A stretch of 64,000 bases of DNA from the NCBI GenBank assembly GCA_052400625.1, contig JBQTGH010000003.1. One strand, written 5' to 3'. The stretch comes from Thermophagus sp052400625. GTDB lineage: Bacteria; Bacteroidota; Bacteroidia; Bacteroidales; Marinilabiliaceae. Position numbers and translations under genes: made by a program. The stretch's first letter is position 1. Every line of letters begins with the position of its first letter. This document shows positions 26,608 through 35,072 of this stretch, piece by piece. A model generated the notes under the pieces. The model did no database searches, had not been told where the DNA came from, and saw nothing but the letters and a program-made list of their open reading frames with translations.

Positions 26608-27068
26608 TTTTCAAGGTTTATTTATTTCAATTATTGTTTTAATCAAATGTAACGAATAAAATATTTCCAGAGCATTATTTTACAATGTTTTTTGTACCAA
26701 CATAACTTAAAATAATCTTACTCTTACCCCATTATCATCATTCTTCTTACATAATTACCCCTTCAACTCTGCAATCAACGACAAATAAACATTTTCTTAC
26801 CAACTACTTCACCAACTAAACCCATACAACAAATTTTATTTTTTCCTCCATACCCCCCCTTGCAAAAGGGGGTCGTGTTTATTTTTTATTATTTTTAACA
26901 ACATTACCCCCTAAAAAATTAGGTTGCTAATTCAAAAAAGATATATATTTGCACCATACCCATAACAAAAAAGAGGGAGGGCAACTCATTTTTTATAAAT
27001 TTTTTTCTTCCCCCCCTCTTTTTTTGAGGGAGAGATAATCAATCAACTAACATTTTTAACTAACCATT
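26608..27068. other. AT-rich control region upstream of the porin-PII-Amt genes
   Basis: 461 bases. Contains the promoter below and the C-rich/G-rich runs AGAGGGAGGG (26972-26981) and CCCCCCCTCTTT (27012-27023), which can pair into a hairpin in the leader ahead of the porin gene. Also a run CCCCCCTTGCAAAAGGGGG (26855-26873), a perfect hairpin. No small gene seen. Confidence 0.5.
26944..26951 (+). promoter_or_regulatory. Likely promoter of the porin-PII-Amt cluster
   Basis: TATATTTG matches TAnnTTTG, with GGTTGC at about 26921-26926 as a weak -33 box. The leader to the ATG at 27069 is about 110 bases and holds a G-rich/C-rich hairpin that may be regulatory. Confidence 0.55.
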
Positions 27069-27728
27069 ATGAGAAACGTAAAAATGGCTTTAACAGGAAT
27101 AGCATTTACCACACTATTCTTTCTAAGCCCAAAAGCAACGGCACAAGTAGACGTTAGTGTAGGTGCCGATTTGATGAGCCGATATGTATGGAGAGGAACC
27201 GATTTTGGTGGATCACCAAGCATTCAGCCATACCTGGAAATGTCTGCAGGTAGTTTCGTATTAGGCGCATGGGGTGCATATACCACCAATTTGCCCGGGG
27301 CCCAGGAGGCTGACCTCTATGCAGGCTATTCTTTTAGTGAAGTATTCGGACTGACACTAACCGATTATTATTTTCCTCTGGATGATATGTCTGACGAATA
27401 CTTTGATTTTGAGAATAATCATTCTTTAGAAATCAGTGGAACACTTACATTGAAAAAGTTCAGTTTATTAGCCGGAAAATTCTTTGCCGGAGCTGATGAT
27501 AAGTCATTATACCTTGAGGCCGGTTATGATTTTGGGGTGGCCAATATATTTTTGGGTGCCGGAGACGAGGTTTATACCACCGATGGAGACTTTGGGATAG
27601 TAAATGTAGGCATTGGCGCTTCCAAAGAGATAAAACTTACTGACTATTTTTCATTACCCCTTTCCGGAGCTATCATTTTGAATCCCGAAAGTGAAAGTTT
27701 ATTTCTGGTAGTAGGTGTCTCATTCTGA
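27069..27728 (+). CDS. TorF-family putative porin
   Basis: 219 residues. Signal peptide (MRNVKMALTGIAFTTLFFL, cleavage after ATA). The mature part starts QVDVSVGADLMSRYVWRGTD, the usual TorF opening, followed by alternating amphipathic strands and a C-terminal aromatic Phe (VVGVSF). The family forms outer membrane barrels. It lies 63 bases before the PII gene and 460 bases before amt, which suggests passage of a nitrogen compound across the outer membrane; that is inference from position. Confidence 0.82.
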   Translation: MRNVKMALTGIAFTTLFFLSPKATAQVDVSVGADLMSRYVWRGTDFGGSPSIQPYLEMSAGSFVLGAWGAYTTNLPGAQEADLYAGYSFSEVFGLTLTDYYFPLDDMSDEYFDFENNHSLEISGTLTLKKFSLLAGKFFAGADDKSLYLEAGYDFGVANIFLGAGDEVYTTDGDFGIVNVGIGASKEIKLTDYFSLPLSGAIILNPESESLFLVVGVSF

Positions 27729-27791
27729 CAACCTTATTTTCCTGAGCTTGCCAATAAAACAGGGCATTCATTAACAAAAAACAACATACAC

Positions 27792-28148
27792 ATGAAGAAA
27801 ATTGAAGCCATAATAAGAAAAACCAAATTTGACGATGTCAAGGAAGCATTAAGTAAAGTAGGCATCGACTTCTTCTCGTATTGGGAGGTCCGAGGTATTG
27901 GTCAATCCCGTGAAGAACGCGCATTCCGTGGAATCGTTTACGACACCAGTTCGATAGAACGCATAAAAATGTCCATTGTGGTCCGAGACAAAAACCTGAA
28001 AAATACCATTAATGCCATTATGGAATCGGCAAAAACCGGCGCCATTGGAGATGGGAAAATTTTTGTGGTGGATATTGAAGAATCCTACCGAATCAGGACG
28101 GGAGAAGCAGGGGATGAATCCCTTTACATTAAGGGGAAAGAGGAGTAA
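27792..28148 (+). CDS. PII nitrogen regulatory protein
   Basis: 118 residues, near the usual 112. Starts MKKIEAIIRKTKFDDVKEAL with the first strand and helix. The T-loop runs GIGQSREERAFRGIVYDTSS: the conserved Tyr46 position of E. coli GlnK is Phe45 here, while the uridylylated Tyr51 position is kept as Tyr50. Then IKMSIVVRD, AIMESAKTGAIGDGKIFVVD with the B-loop, and the C-terminus. It lies 40 bases before amt, as glnK does widely, so it should plug the Amt channel according to nitrogen and 2-oxoglutarate/ATP. Confidence 0.93.
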   Translation: MKKIEAIIRKTKFDDVKEALSKVGIDFFSYWEVRGIGQSREERAFRGIVYDTSSIERIKMSIVVRDKNLKNTINAIMESAKTGAIGDGKIFVVDIEESYRIRTGEAGDESLYIKGKEE

Positions 28149-28188
28149 TCAGGCTTTTATCAGATTAAACACTTAATAGACAAAAATT

Positions 28189-29424
28189 ATGGAAGAAATT
28201 ACAAAACAAGTATCAGATATATCTGTCTCTCTTGACGTATTATGGGTTTTAATTGCCGCAGCCCTGGTTTTTTTCATGCAGCCAGGATTTGCAATGGTTG
28301 AAGCAGGATTTACTAGGGCCAAAAACACAGCCAACATACTCATGAAAAACTTCTTGGATTTTTCGGTAGGCTCTCTTATCTTCTGGATTGTAGGATTCAG
28401 CATGATGTTTGGAACCGACCTGGGAGGTTTTATTGGAATGCCTGATCTTTTTTTCTCGGGCAGTTACGGAAACGACGTAGACTACGCAATGCTAATTTTC
28501 CAGACAGTTTTTGCGGCAACCGCTGCCACCATTGTTTCCGGCGCCGTGGCCGAGCGAACCGAATTTTCAGCCTATATTATAGCCAGTTTCTTTATTACGG
28601 CCATCATCTATCCCATCTCGGGGCACTGGGTATGGGGCGGCGGCTGGCTCAGTGAACTGGGTTTTCATGATTTCGCAGGTTCAACAGTAGTTCATTCTGT
28701 GGGAGGATGGCTAGGACTGGTAGGAACAGCCATTTTAGGTCCTCGCATCGGGAAATACAATGGCAAACGCAAGGCTATTCCCGGGCATAATTTAACCATT
28801 GGTGCTCTTGGTGTTTTCATCCTCTGGTTTGGTTGGTTTGGATTTAACCCCGGATCACAGCTGGCAGCCAGTGGACTGGAGAATATCTCAGCGGTGGCCT
28901 CTATTTTTGTCACTACGAACCTTGCAGCAGCTGCAGGGACCGTAACAGCTATGGTCATTTCATGGATGCGTTACAAAAGACCTTCATTAGGATTGTCTCT
29001 CAACGGCGCCTTGGCGGGCTTAGTGGCCATCACGGCAGGATGCGACATCGTAACTCCGGGAGGAGCTGTCATTATAGGTATTGTGGCCGGAGTTGTATTA
29101 ATCTTCGGTGTTGAATTGCTAGACGCACTCAAAATTGACGATCCGGTTGGAGCCGTATCTGTTCACGGTTTCAGTGGTGCAGCAGGCACCCTTTTGGTGG
29201 GTCTATTTGCCACCGATGGAGGATTATTTTATGGCGGTGGAGCTTCCTTACTGGGGGTACAGGCACTGGGAGTAGTCACAGTCGCAGCATGGTCTCTGGC
29301 ATTAGGTTTCATCCTATTCAGGACGCTAAAAGCAACTATTGGATTGCGAGTCTCCAAACGTGTTGAAGAGGAAGGTCTGGATGTTTACGAACATGGTGAG
29401 ACTGCCTACAACAATTTCTCATAA
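28189..29424 (+). CDS. amt: Ammonium transporter
   Basis: 411 residues, 11 predicted membrane helices, no signal peptide. Conserved pieces: VFFMQPGFAMVEAGFTRAKN near 27-46, ERTEFSAYI, the pore histidines in STVVHSVGGW (near 168) and SVHGFSGAAG (near 326), and GFNPGSQLAA. The pore histidines mark a functional Amt/Rh ammonium channel. Transcribed behind the PII gene and a TorF porin. The C-terminal tail (EEEGLDVYEHGETAYNNFS) is the region where PII binds in related proteins. Confidence 0.95.
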   Translation: MEEITKQVSDISVSLDVLWVLIAAALVFFMQPGFAMVEAGFTRAKNTANILMKNFLDFSVGSLIFWIVGFSMMFGTDLGGFIGMPDLFFSGSYGNDVDYAMLIFQTVFAATAATIVSGAVAERTEFSAYIIASFFITAIIYPISGHWVWGGGWLSELGFHDFAGSTVVHSVGGWLGLVGTAILGPRIGKYNGKRKAIPGHNLTIGALGVFILWFGWFGFNPGSQLAASGLENISAVASIFVTTNLAAAAGTVTAMVISWMRYKRPSLGLSLNGALAGLVAITAGCDIVTPGGAVIIGIVAGVVLIFGVELLDALKIDDPVGAVSVHGFSGAAGTLLVGLFATDGGLFYGGGASLLGVQALGVVTVAAWSLALGFILFRTLKATIGLRVSKRVEEEGLDVYEHGETAYNNFS

Positions 29425-29603
29425 ACCTTTAATACTGAAACCGGCACCTTCCATTTATTGGACAGGCCGGTTTCAGCATTCATCATTTCATTCAACCATA
29501 AACCGTAAAAACAAGACAAACTTTATGGAGAACACTATCACAAAAGTGCCATAACGATGGCATACCTGGTTCAATTATCCAAACCGTTAATAGTCCTGTT
29601 TTT

Positions 29604-29640
29604 AAAGGTCTTCGCATTATGCGACAGACCTTTTTTTATT
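29604..29640 (+). terminator. Terminator after amt
   Basis: AAAGGTCT pairs with AGACCTTT, inner TCGCA with TGCGA, followed by a run of T. It lies in the 223-base gap before the convergent uxaA. Confidence 0.85.
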
Positions 29641-29647
29641 TAAAAAA

Positions 29648-31135
29648 TTATAACGTAACCCCGGTTTTAAATATAGATATCTCGCGGAATCCATTTATTT
29701 CGTTATTAACCATTTTTCCGCTTGCAACCTCAATTAAGAATGGAATAAACGCCTCCAATACTTGCTCAACCGGCGTACCTTCAGCAATAACACCGGCATC
29801 AAAATCGATCCAATGGGGTTTCTTTTCAAACAGAGAAGAATTGGTGGATATTTTTACTGTTGGAACAAAACTTCCGAATGGAGTCCCTCTGCCCGTAGTA
29901 AACAAAACCATATGACAGCCGGAGGCTCCAAGAGCGGTTGACGCGACCAGATCATTACCAGGGGCACTTAGGAGGTTAAGCCCTTTAATTTTTAATCGAT
30001 CACCATAAGACAAGACATCCCGAACTTTATCCGTTCCTCCTTTTTGTGTGCAACCCAAAGATTTTTCTTCAAGCGTCGAAATTCCTCCGGCCTTATTACC
30101 AGGTGAAGGATTCTCATAAACAGGCTGATTACTTTTAATAAAGTATTCTTTAAAATTATTGATAAGCTCAACGATTTTATGAAACACCTCTTTATTTTCG
30201 GCACGTTCCATCAACAAATTCTCAGCACCAAACATTTCCGGAACTTCGGTAAGAATCGTTGTTCCCCCCTGAGCTACCAAAAAATCAGAAAATGCCCCCA
30301 ACAAAGGGTTGGCACTTATTCCGGAAAAACCATCTGAAGCGCCGCATTTTAATCCAATTCTCAGCTCAGAAAGAGGGATATCCTCCCGTTGGTCTAGCAC
30401 CATTTTATCGAACAATTCATTTAAAAGGCGAACACCTTCTTCAAGCTCGTTTTCAACATCCTGGCATACCAGAAACTTGATACGTTCCGAATCAAACTCT
30501 CCCAATAATTCTTTAAAGGCAAGAGGTTGATTATTCTCACATCCCAATCCCAAAACCAAAACACCTCCTGCATTCGGATGAAGAACTATATCGCGTAATA
30601 TTTTTCGGGTGTTTTCATGGTCATCTCCTAACTGAGAACAACCATAATTGTGTTTAAAGATCTCCATCCCGTCAATCAAGGAAGCATCGACTTTACCCTT
30701 TAAATGATTCAACATCTGTTCTCCAATCCCGTTAACACATCCTACCGTTGGAACTATCCAAAGTTCATTACGAATACCTACTTCTCCATTCTTTCGACGA
30801 AACCCTTTAAAAGTCAGTTGGCGATTGGAATATGGATTTTCCCTAAATACCGGATTGTAACGATATTCCAGAACTCCTTCAAGGTTTGTCTTGATATTCT
30901 TATGATTCACTACTTGGCCAGCGCCAATATCAGTCAGTGCATGTCCGATTGACTGACCATATTTAACAATATTATCTCCCTGTTCAATATTGATCAAAGC
31001 CACTTTGTGAGCCCGAGGAATATGGGTTTGTGTGGTCACTGCAATCCCAGGCTGTTCAATTTCTGAACCGGCAGGAATATCGGTAAGGGCAACCGCCACA
31101 TTATCGATAGGATTAATTTTAAGCAACCGTTGCAT
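29648..31135 (-). CDS. uxaA: Altronate dehydratase
   Basis: 495 residues. N-terminal SAF domain (INPIDNVAVALTDIPAGSEI), then the UxaA/GarD body: IVPTVGCVNG near 129, NYGCSQLG, GLGCENNQ, LKCGASDGFSGISANPLLG and TTGRGTPFGS near the C-terminus. It dehydrates D-altronate to 2-keto-3-deoxygluconate in the galacturonate branch of hexuronate breakdown. Its start overlaps the end of uxaB by 17 bases, so the two are one unit. uxaC and the kdg genes are not in this window. Confidence 0.95.
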   Translation of the reverse strand: MQRLLKINPIDNVAVALTDIPAGSEIEQPGIAVTTQTHIPRAHKVALINIEQGDNIVKYGQSIGHALTDIGAGQVVNHKNIKTNLEGVLEYRYNPVFRENPYSNRQLTFKGFRRKNGEVGIRNELWIVPTVGCVNGIGEQMLNHLKGKVDASLIDGMEIFKHNYGCSQLGDDHENTRKILRDIVLHPNAGGVLVLGLGCENNQPLAFKELLGEFDSERIKFLVCQDVENELEEGVRLLNELFDKMVLDQREDIPLSELRIGLKCGASDGFSGISANPLLGAFSDFLVAQGGTTILTEVPEMFGAENLLMERAENKEVFHKIVELINNFKEYFIKSNQPVYENPSPGNKAGGISTLEEKSLGCTQKGGTDKVRDVLSYGDRLKIKGLNLLSAPGNDLVASTALGASGCHMVLFTTGRGTPFGSFVPTVKISTNSSLFEKKPHWIDFDAGVIAEGTPVEQVLEAFIPFLIEVASGKMVNNEINGFREISIFKTGVTL

Positions 31136-32597
31136 GTAACTTTCTATTTACTACTGATTGAACTACATTTAACATACCTTGCGACAAAATTTCGGAAAGG
31201 TATTTCGTTGTCTTTTCTTTCAACCCGGAAATATCATTCAGATTTCGCCCCCAAAATTCCTTATTCTCTAATGCCCGACCCACTAAATCCTCAACACTAA
31301 GTTCCTCTTTCTCGTAAAGCAACCATTGATGCTTGAAAAACTCAAGGACCATTTCATCATCCTGAAGCGGAATTGTTTTTCCAGAAGATGTTTTACCTCT
31401 ATAAAATGCGAAAATAGCAGCTAAAGCCAAAACAAGACCATCGGGCAACTCTCCATTTTTTAAGTCATAATCAAGAATAATTGGCAACACCCTTGCCCGG
31501 AATTTTGAAATGCTATTCAAACTGATACTCAGCAAGGCATGATCTACAAAAGGATTCAAGAACCGATCCAGGATGCGATCCAGGTACCTTTCCATTTCAT
31601 CACGAGGAAGATCGATGGTAGGCAATATTTCCTCTCTCATCACATTTCGGACAAAATCTCCCAGAACCGGATGCTGCATAGTATTCCGAACATACTCTTC
31701 CCCACACAAATAAGCAATGGGTGTCATTACGGTATGCGGGCCATTCAACAGCCTGACCTTCCGGGTACGGTAAGGTTGAACGTCTTCCACAATGCGAACA
31801 TTTAATCCAGCCTTAGAAAACGGCAATTCCTGTTCCAGTTCTTTTTGTCCTTTAATCACCCAAAGGTGATACTGTTCTCCTTCTACCACAAGATTATCTT
31901 CATAGCCTTTACTATTTCGTATTTCATCAATATTGTCAGGTCGGTATCCGGGAACAATTCGATCCACCAACGTATTACAAAACTGATTGGCTTCCTGTAT
32001 CCAATCGATAAAAGATGGTTCCATTTGCCATTGAGCGGCATATTTCAAAACATACTCTTTTAGCTTATCTCCATTTTGCTCAATCAATTCGCAGGGTAAA
32101 AACACAAATCCTTTTTCTTTGTTACCCTGAAACGTTTTATAACGATGGTATAAAAGAAGAACTACCTTGGCAGGAAAAGATGAAGGCGGCTGCATATCCC
32201 GATTATCTTCCGCATGATAAGCAATACCGGCTTCAGTAGTATTAGAAACAACAAAACGGGCATCAGGATTTTCTGCCAATTTAAGAAACTCATCAAACTC
32301 ACCATAAGGATTTACCCCACGGGAAATAGAATCGATCAGATGAATATCCTTTACACTTTTCTTATCTTTTATTCCTTTTAAAATAAGAGTATAAAGACCA
32401 TCCTGCTCATTAAGACGGTCGATCATTCCTTTTTCAATAGGCTGGACGACAATTACATTCCCATTAAAATCCGCCTTTTCATTCATTTCCTGCACCATCC
32501 AATCCACAAAGGCACGTAGAAAATTTCCTTCTCCAAACTGAATAATTTTCACCGGACGATTAGCCGGCATATTCATGCTACTTCTGTTTAATTTCAT
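31119..32597 (-). CDS. uxaB: Tagaturonate reductase
   Basis: 492 residues. Mannitol dehydrogenase-type Rossmann N-terminus (IIQFGEGNFLRAFVDWMVQ), catalytic region VEDVQPYRTRKVRLLNGPHT, followed by LCGEEYVRNTM and a long helical C-terminal domain. It reduces D-tagaturonate to D-altronate with NADH. The ATG at 32597 is again exactly at the downstream edge of a 101-bp repeat copy (TTTTATACTGATGAAA). An internal ATG at codon 8 is possible. The LacI gene on the same strand 220 bases upstream probably regulates it. Confidence 0.95.
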   Translation of the reverse strand: MKLNRSSMNMPANRPVKIIQFGEGNFLRAFVDWMVQEMNEKADFNGNVIVVQPIEKGMIDRLNEQDGLYTLILKGIKDKKSVKDIHLIDSISRGVNPYGEFDEFLKLAENPDARFVVSNTTEAGIAYHAEDNRDMQPPSSFPAKVVLLLYHRYKTFQGNKEKGFVFLPCELIEQNGDKLKEYVLKYAAQWQMEPSFIDWIQEANQFCNTLVDRIVPGYRPDNIDEIRNSKGYEDNLVVEGEQYHLWVIKGQKELEQELPFSKAGLNVRIVEDVQPYRTRKVRLLNGPHTVMTPIAYLCGEEYVRNTMQHPVLGDFVRNVMREEILPTIDLPRDEMERYLDRILDRFLNPFVDHALLSISLNSISKFRARVLPIILDYDLKNGELPDGLVLALAAIFAFYRGKTSSGKTIPLQDDEMVLEFFKHQWLLYEKEELSVEDLVGRALENKEFWGRNLNDISGLKEKTTKYLSEILSQGMLNVVQSVVNRKLHATVA

Positions 32598-32765
32598 CAG
32601 TATAAAATTTATTAAAAAACATTAGTCTTATGAAACTCCCTTAATCATTGGTTGTACACCCTCTTTCGTGATAATCTTAATTGATCATGATTGTTTCATT
32701 CATATTTTATTAATTTTATTCATGACATCCATAAAATTTGATAGAACTTACATGGCAAAACATTT
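32588..32765 (-). repeat. Dispersed 101-bp repeat, locus D, at the uxaB start
   Basis: On the minus strand: GAATGAAACAATCATGATC, ATCACGAAAGAGGGTGTACA, GAGTTTCATAAGACTAATG and TTTTATACTGATGAAA; the GAAA words are 102 bases apart (32592-32595 and 32694-32697). A partial further unit (CATGTAAGTTCTATC) runs to 32760. The end is the uxaB ATG. Confidence 0.85.
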
Positions 32766-32820
32766 AAATCACCTGACCGGGATCCATTTTGCAATGCTCG
32801 ATTGAATTACTAATAATTGA

Positions 32821-33846
32821 TTAATTATCTTTTCTCTGAGAAGATTCTCTAACCACCAAATGAGATTTCAACACCACTTGTCGAGGTAAATCATAAATTC
32901 CATTTTCAATTTGATCAATAATCATTTTGGCTGCCTCCTGTCCCATTTCAAAAGTGGGCTGCTGCACCGAAGTTAAAGTCGGTTCTACCACGGTAGCGTG
33001 CATCTCATTGGTAAATCCCGACAAGGCAATGTCGTTAGGAATAGAAAGTCCGCTCTTTCGGATGGCCCTCATTGCCCCAAACGCAACGGTATCATTTATA
33101 CACAACAATGCATCCGGAGGATCAGCCAATTGTAGCAATTGACTCGCAGCAGTCTCTGCCGCATCTGCAGAAAGACCGGTGTATGCCATATAACTATTAT
33201 TCACAGGCAACCCACATTCAATAAGCCCACTGAGATAACCCGCCATACGCTCTTTGGTAATACTTAAATGTCGTGGCCCAGCCAAGAAAGCTATCCGTCG
33301 GGCTCCGTTCTTATAAAAATGTCGGGTTAATTCAAGCGCCGTATAAGTATTATCAATTACAACTGAAGAGATGCGATCTGTCTCCGAGACCCGGTCGAAA
33401 AACACGATTGGAACATTTCCCGTAGTAAGCCGCCCAAAATGGTTTAAACTTTTTGTTTCCTGAGCAATCGATGAAATGACTCCACATACCCCGATCTCAA
33501 TAAGATGCTCTACACATTTCTCTTCTTTTTCAGCAGAATCGTATGAATTGGTGATCACCACAAAATATCCATTCTCCTTGACATAACTTTCAATCCCCTG
33601 AATAACGGATGAGAAAAAATAAGTAACCATATCAGGCACGATAACGCCGATAGTTTTTGCGGAACTTTTTGCATTTTTTGCGGAACTTCCTTTGTGCTGA
33701 TAGTTCTTCTCAAATGCCATCGCCTGAATCTTCTTCTTTAATTCAGGACTAATGTCCGGATGATCCTTTAACGCTCTGGAAACTGTTGATACAGATGTAT
33801 TCAGAGCATCGGCAATATCTTTTAAAGAAGTGCGTTTCGATGACAT
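32821..33846 (-). CDS. LacI-family transcriptional regulator
   Basis: 341 residues. Helix-turn-helix at 6-27 (SLKDIADALNTSVSTVSRAL), hinge with KNAKSSAK near 60, then a periplasmic-binding-like effector domain (IGVIVPDMVTYFFSSVIQG, DRVSETDRISSVVIDN, DALLCINDTVAFGAMRAI). Position upstream of uxaBA, on the same strand, makes it the likely hexuronate-responsive regulator. The coding DNA at 33656-33685 repeats TTTGCGGAA twice (see the finding on this motif). Confidence 0.93.
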   Translation of the reverse strand: MSSKRTSLKDIADALNTSVSTVSRALKDHPDISPELKKKIQAMAFEKNYQHKGSSAKNAKSSAKTIGVIVPDMVTYFFSSVIQGIESYVKENGYFVVITNSYDSAEKEEKCVEHLIEIGVCGVISSIAQETKSLNHFGRLTTGNVPIVFFDRVSETDRISSVVIDNTYTALELTRHFYKNGARRIAFLAGPRHLSITKERMAGYLSGLIECGLPVNNSYMAYTGLSADAAETAASQLLQLADPPDALLCINDTVAFGAMRAIRKSGLSIPNDIALSGFTNEMHATVVEPTLTSVQQPTFEMGQEAAKMIIDQIENGIYDLPRQVVLKSHLVVRESSQRKDN

Positions 33847-34075
33847 ATCAGTATGACTTTTGGGTCAATTTGGACCACAAAAATAATAAAAGAAACAGCA
33901 CACCCAATGAATTATTTGCGGAATTAATTATTTTTTGCGGAAAATTTTAATTTTTAAACAATAAAGGAGATACCATTCATTGGTTCAACAACCTATAAAC
34001 AGAAAAAAACAAAAATAAAAGCGCGTGCAACTACTCAGTCTTTTTTATATCTCGGAGGGCATTCGATACTTTCAA
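33847..34075. promoter_or_regulatory. Spacer with paired TTTGCGGAA sites
   Basis: TTTGCGGAA at 33915-33923 and 33934-33942, 19 bases apart, about 70-95 bases before the LacI gene start. Two more copies (33656 and 33677, 21 apart) are inside that gene. They could be binding sites for autoregulation; LacI proteins prefer palindromes, so this is weak. Confidence 0.35.
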
Positions 34076-35068
34076 TCACCTAACGAGCTCAACCTCGCAC
34101 TCGGAAACGGGCCATTTCTTTATTAGCTTTCTCAATTCAATATTTTCAGTGCTTTGATTAATCCAACGCATAAAGTCCACTTTTGCCGTAAGCGTAAGCT
34201 TTGCCCGATGATTGGAATAATTCAACCTTGGAGCCCCACATTGACCATTAATATCCGTTTCCCCCCTATTGGATATCAGATATCCTCCCTCTAACAAAAA
34301 CATGATCGGAACACCTTTCACCGGTCGGCCTTGATCTGCTGTAACAGTGAATTGTAATCCATCCAATTGATCAGACAAAGCCATAGTCTGATGGGAGGAT
34401 TTAATGGTAAAAAGGGCTAATATGTTTTTAAGTTTCTCCAAGGGATTCGCAAAAAGATCGATAGTTTGGGAGCCATCCGCAACAACAGCCTTCTCATCAA
34501 AAAAGGGAGAAATAGATTCAAGAGCCTTTACAAAAAATAAAACGGAAAGCTGATAATCATTTATTTCAAGCTTTTCGATGCCCGTTTTATAATTTTGCAA
34601 AGCAGCATTTATGGCTTTAGTTCTTCTCTCCTCCCTTTTCTGCCGATAAGTCTCTTTCGACAACCGGTAAATAACATAATAGTATTGTTCATCTTCGTAT
34701 TCGTCCATCAGCTCCTGCCCTTCCAAAAAGTCCTCACTTTCTGACTTAATTTGGTTTTCAAAGACCTCTCTCACCCCAAACTTATCTTCTACCTGATATA
34801 TTGAAACATTACTTTGAATACTCGTACTAATCTGTCCGGCGATATCGGCCATCGCTTTATCTGCGGCTCTTTGTCGATATAGTTGCGATGAGCCCTGCTT
34901 TTGAACCGACCCAATACCGAAGTAATAACCGGATAACACCGGTCGATTCAAAATCCAAGAAGGAGGCTCCGATATACCAGCGGCCGTATCTTTTGAAGAG
35001 CGACACCCCCCTATGGCAGTCAACAATGCAATTGTCAAAGCAGTCAAAAAAACACGATTAAATTTCAT
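34076..35068 (-). CDS. LPP20-family lipoprotein
   Basis: 330 residues. Lipoprotein signal ending AIGGC (Cys22). The LPP20 pattern lies at about 35-150: EPPSWILNRPVLSGYYFGIG, AADKAMADIAGQISTSIQS, YVIYRLSK. The C-terminal part has a carboxypeptidase-like beta-domain (QGRPVKGVPIMFLLEGGYLI). LPP20 proteins are outer membrane lipoproteins of uncertain role, often beside CsgG/LpoB-type genes. It follows the TPR lipoprotein gene by 4 bases, so the two form an operon. Confidence 0.82.
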   Translation of the reverse strand: MKFNRVFLTALTIALLTAIGGCRSSKDTAAGISEPPSWILNRPVLSGYYFGIGSVQKQGSSQLYRQRAADKAMADIAGQISTSIQSNVSIYQVEDKFGVREVFENQIKSESEDFLEGQELMDEYEDEQYYYVIYRLSKETYRQKREERRTKAINAALQNYKTGIEKLEINDYQLSVLFFVKALESISPFFDEKAVVADGSQTIDLFANPLEKLKNILALFTIKSSHQTMALSDQLDGLQFTVTADQGRPVKGVPIMFLLEGGYLISNRGETDINGQCGAPRLNYSNHRAKLTLTAKVDFMRWINQSTENIELRKLIKKWPVSECEVELVR

Positions 35069-35072
35069 ACCA

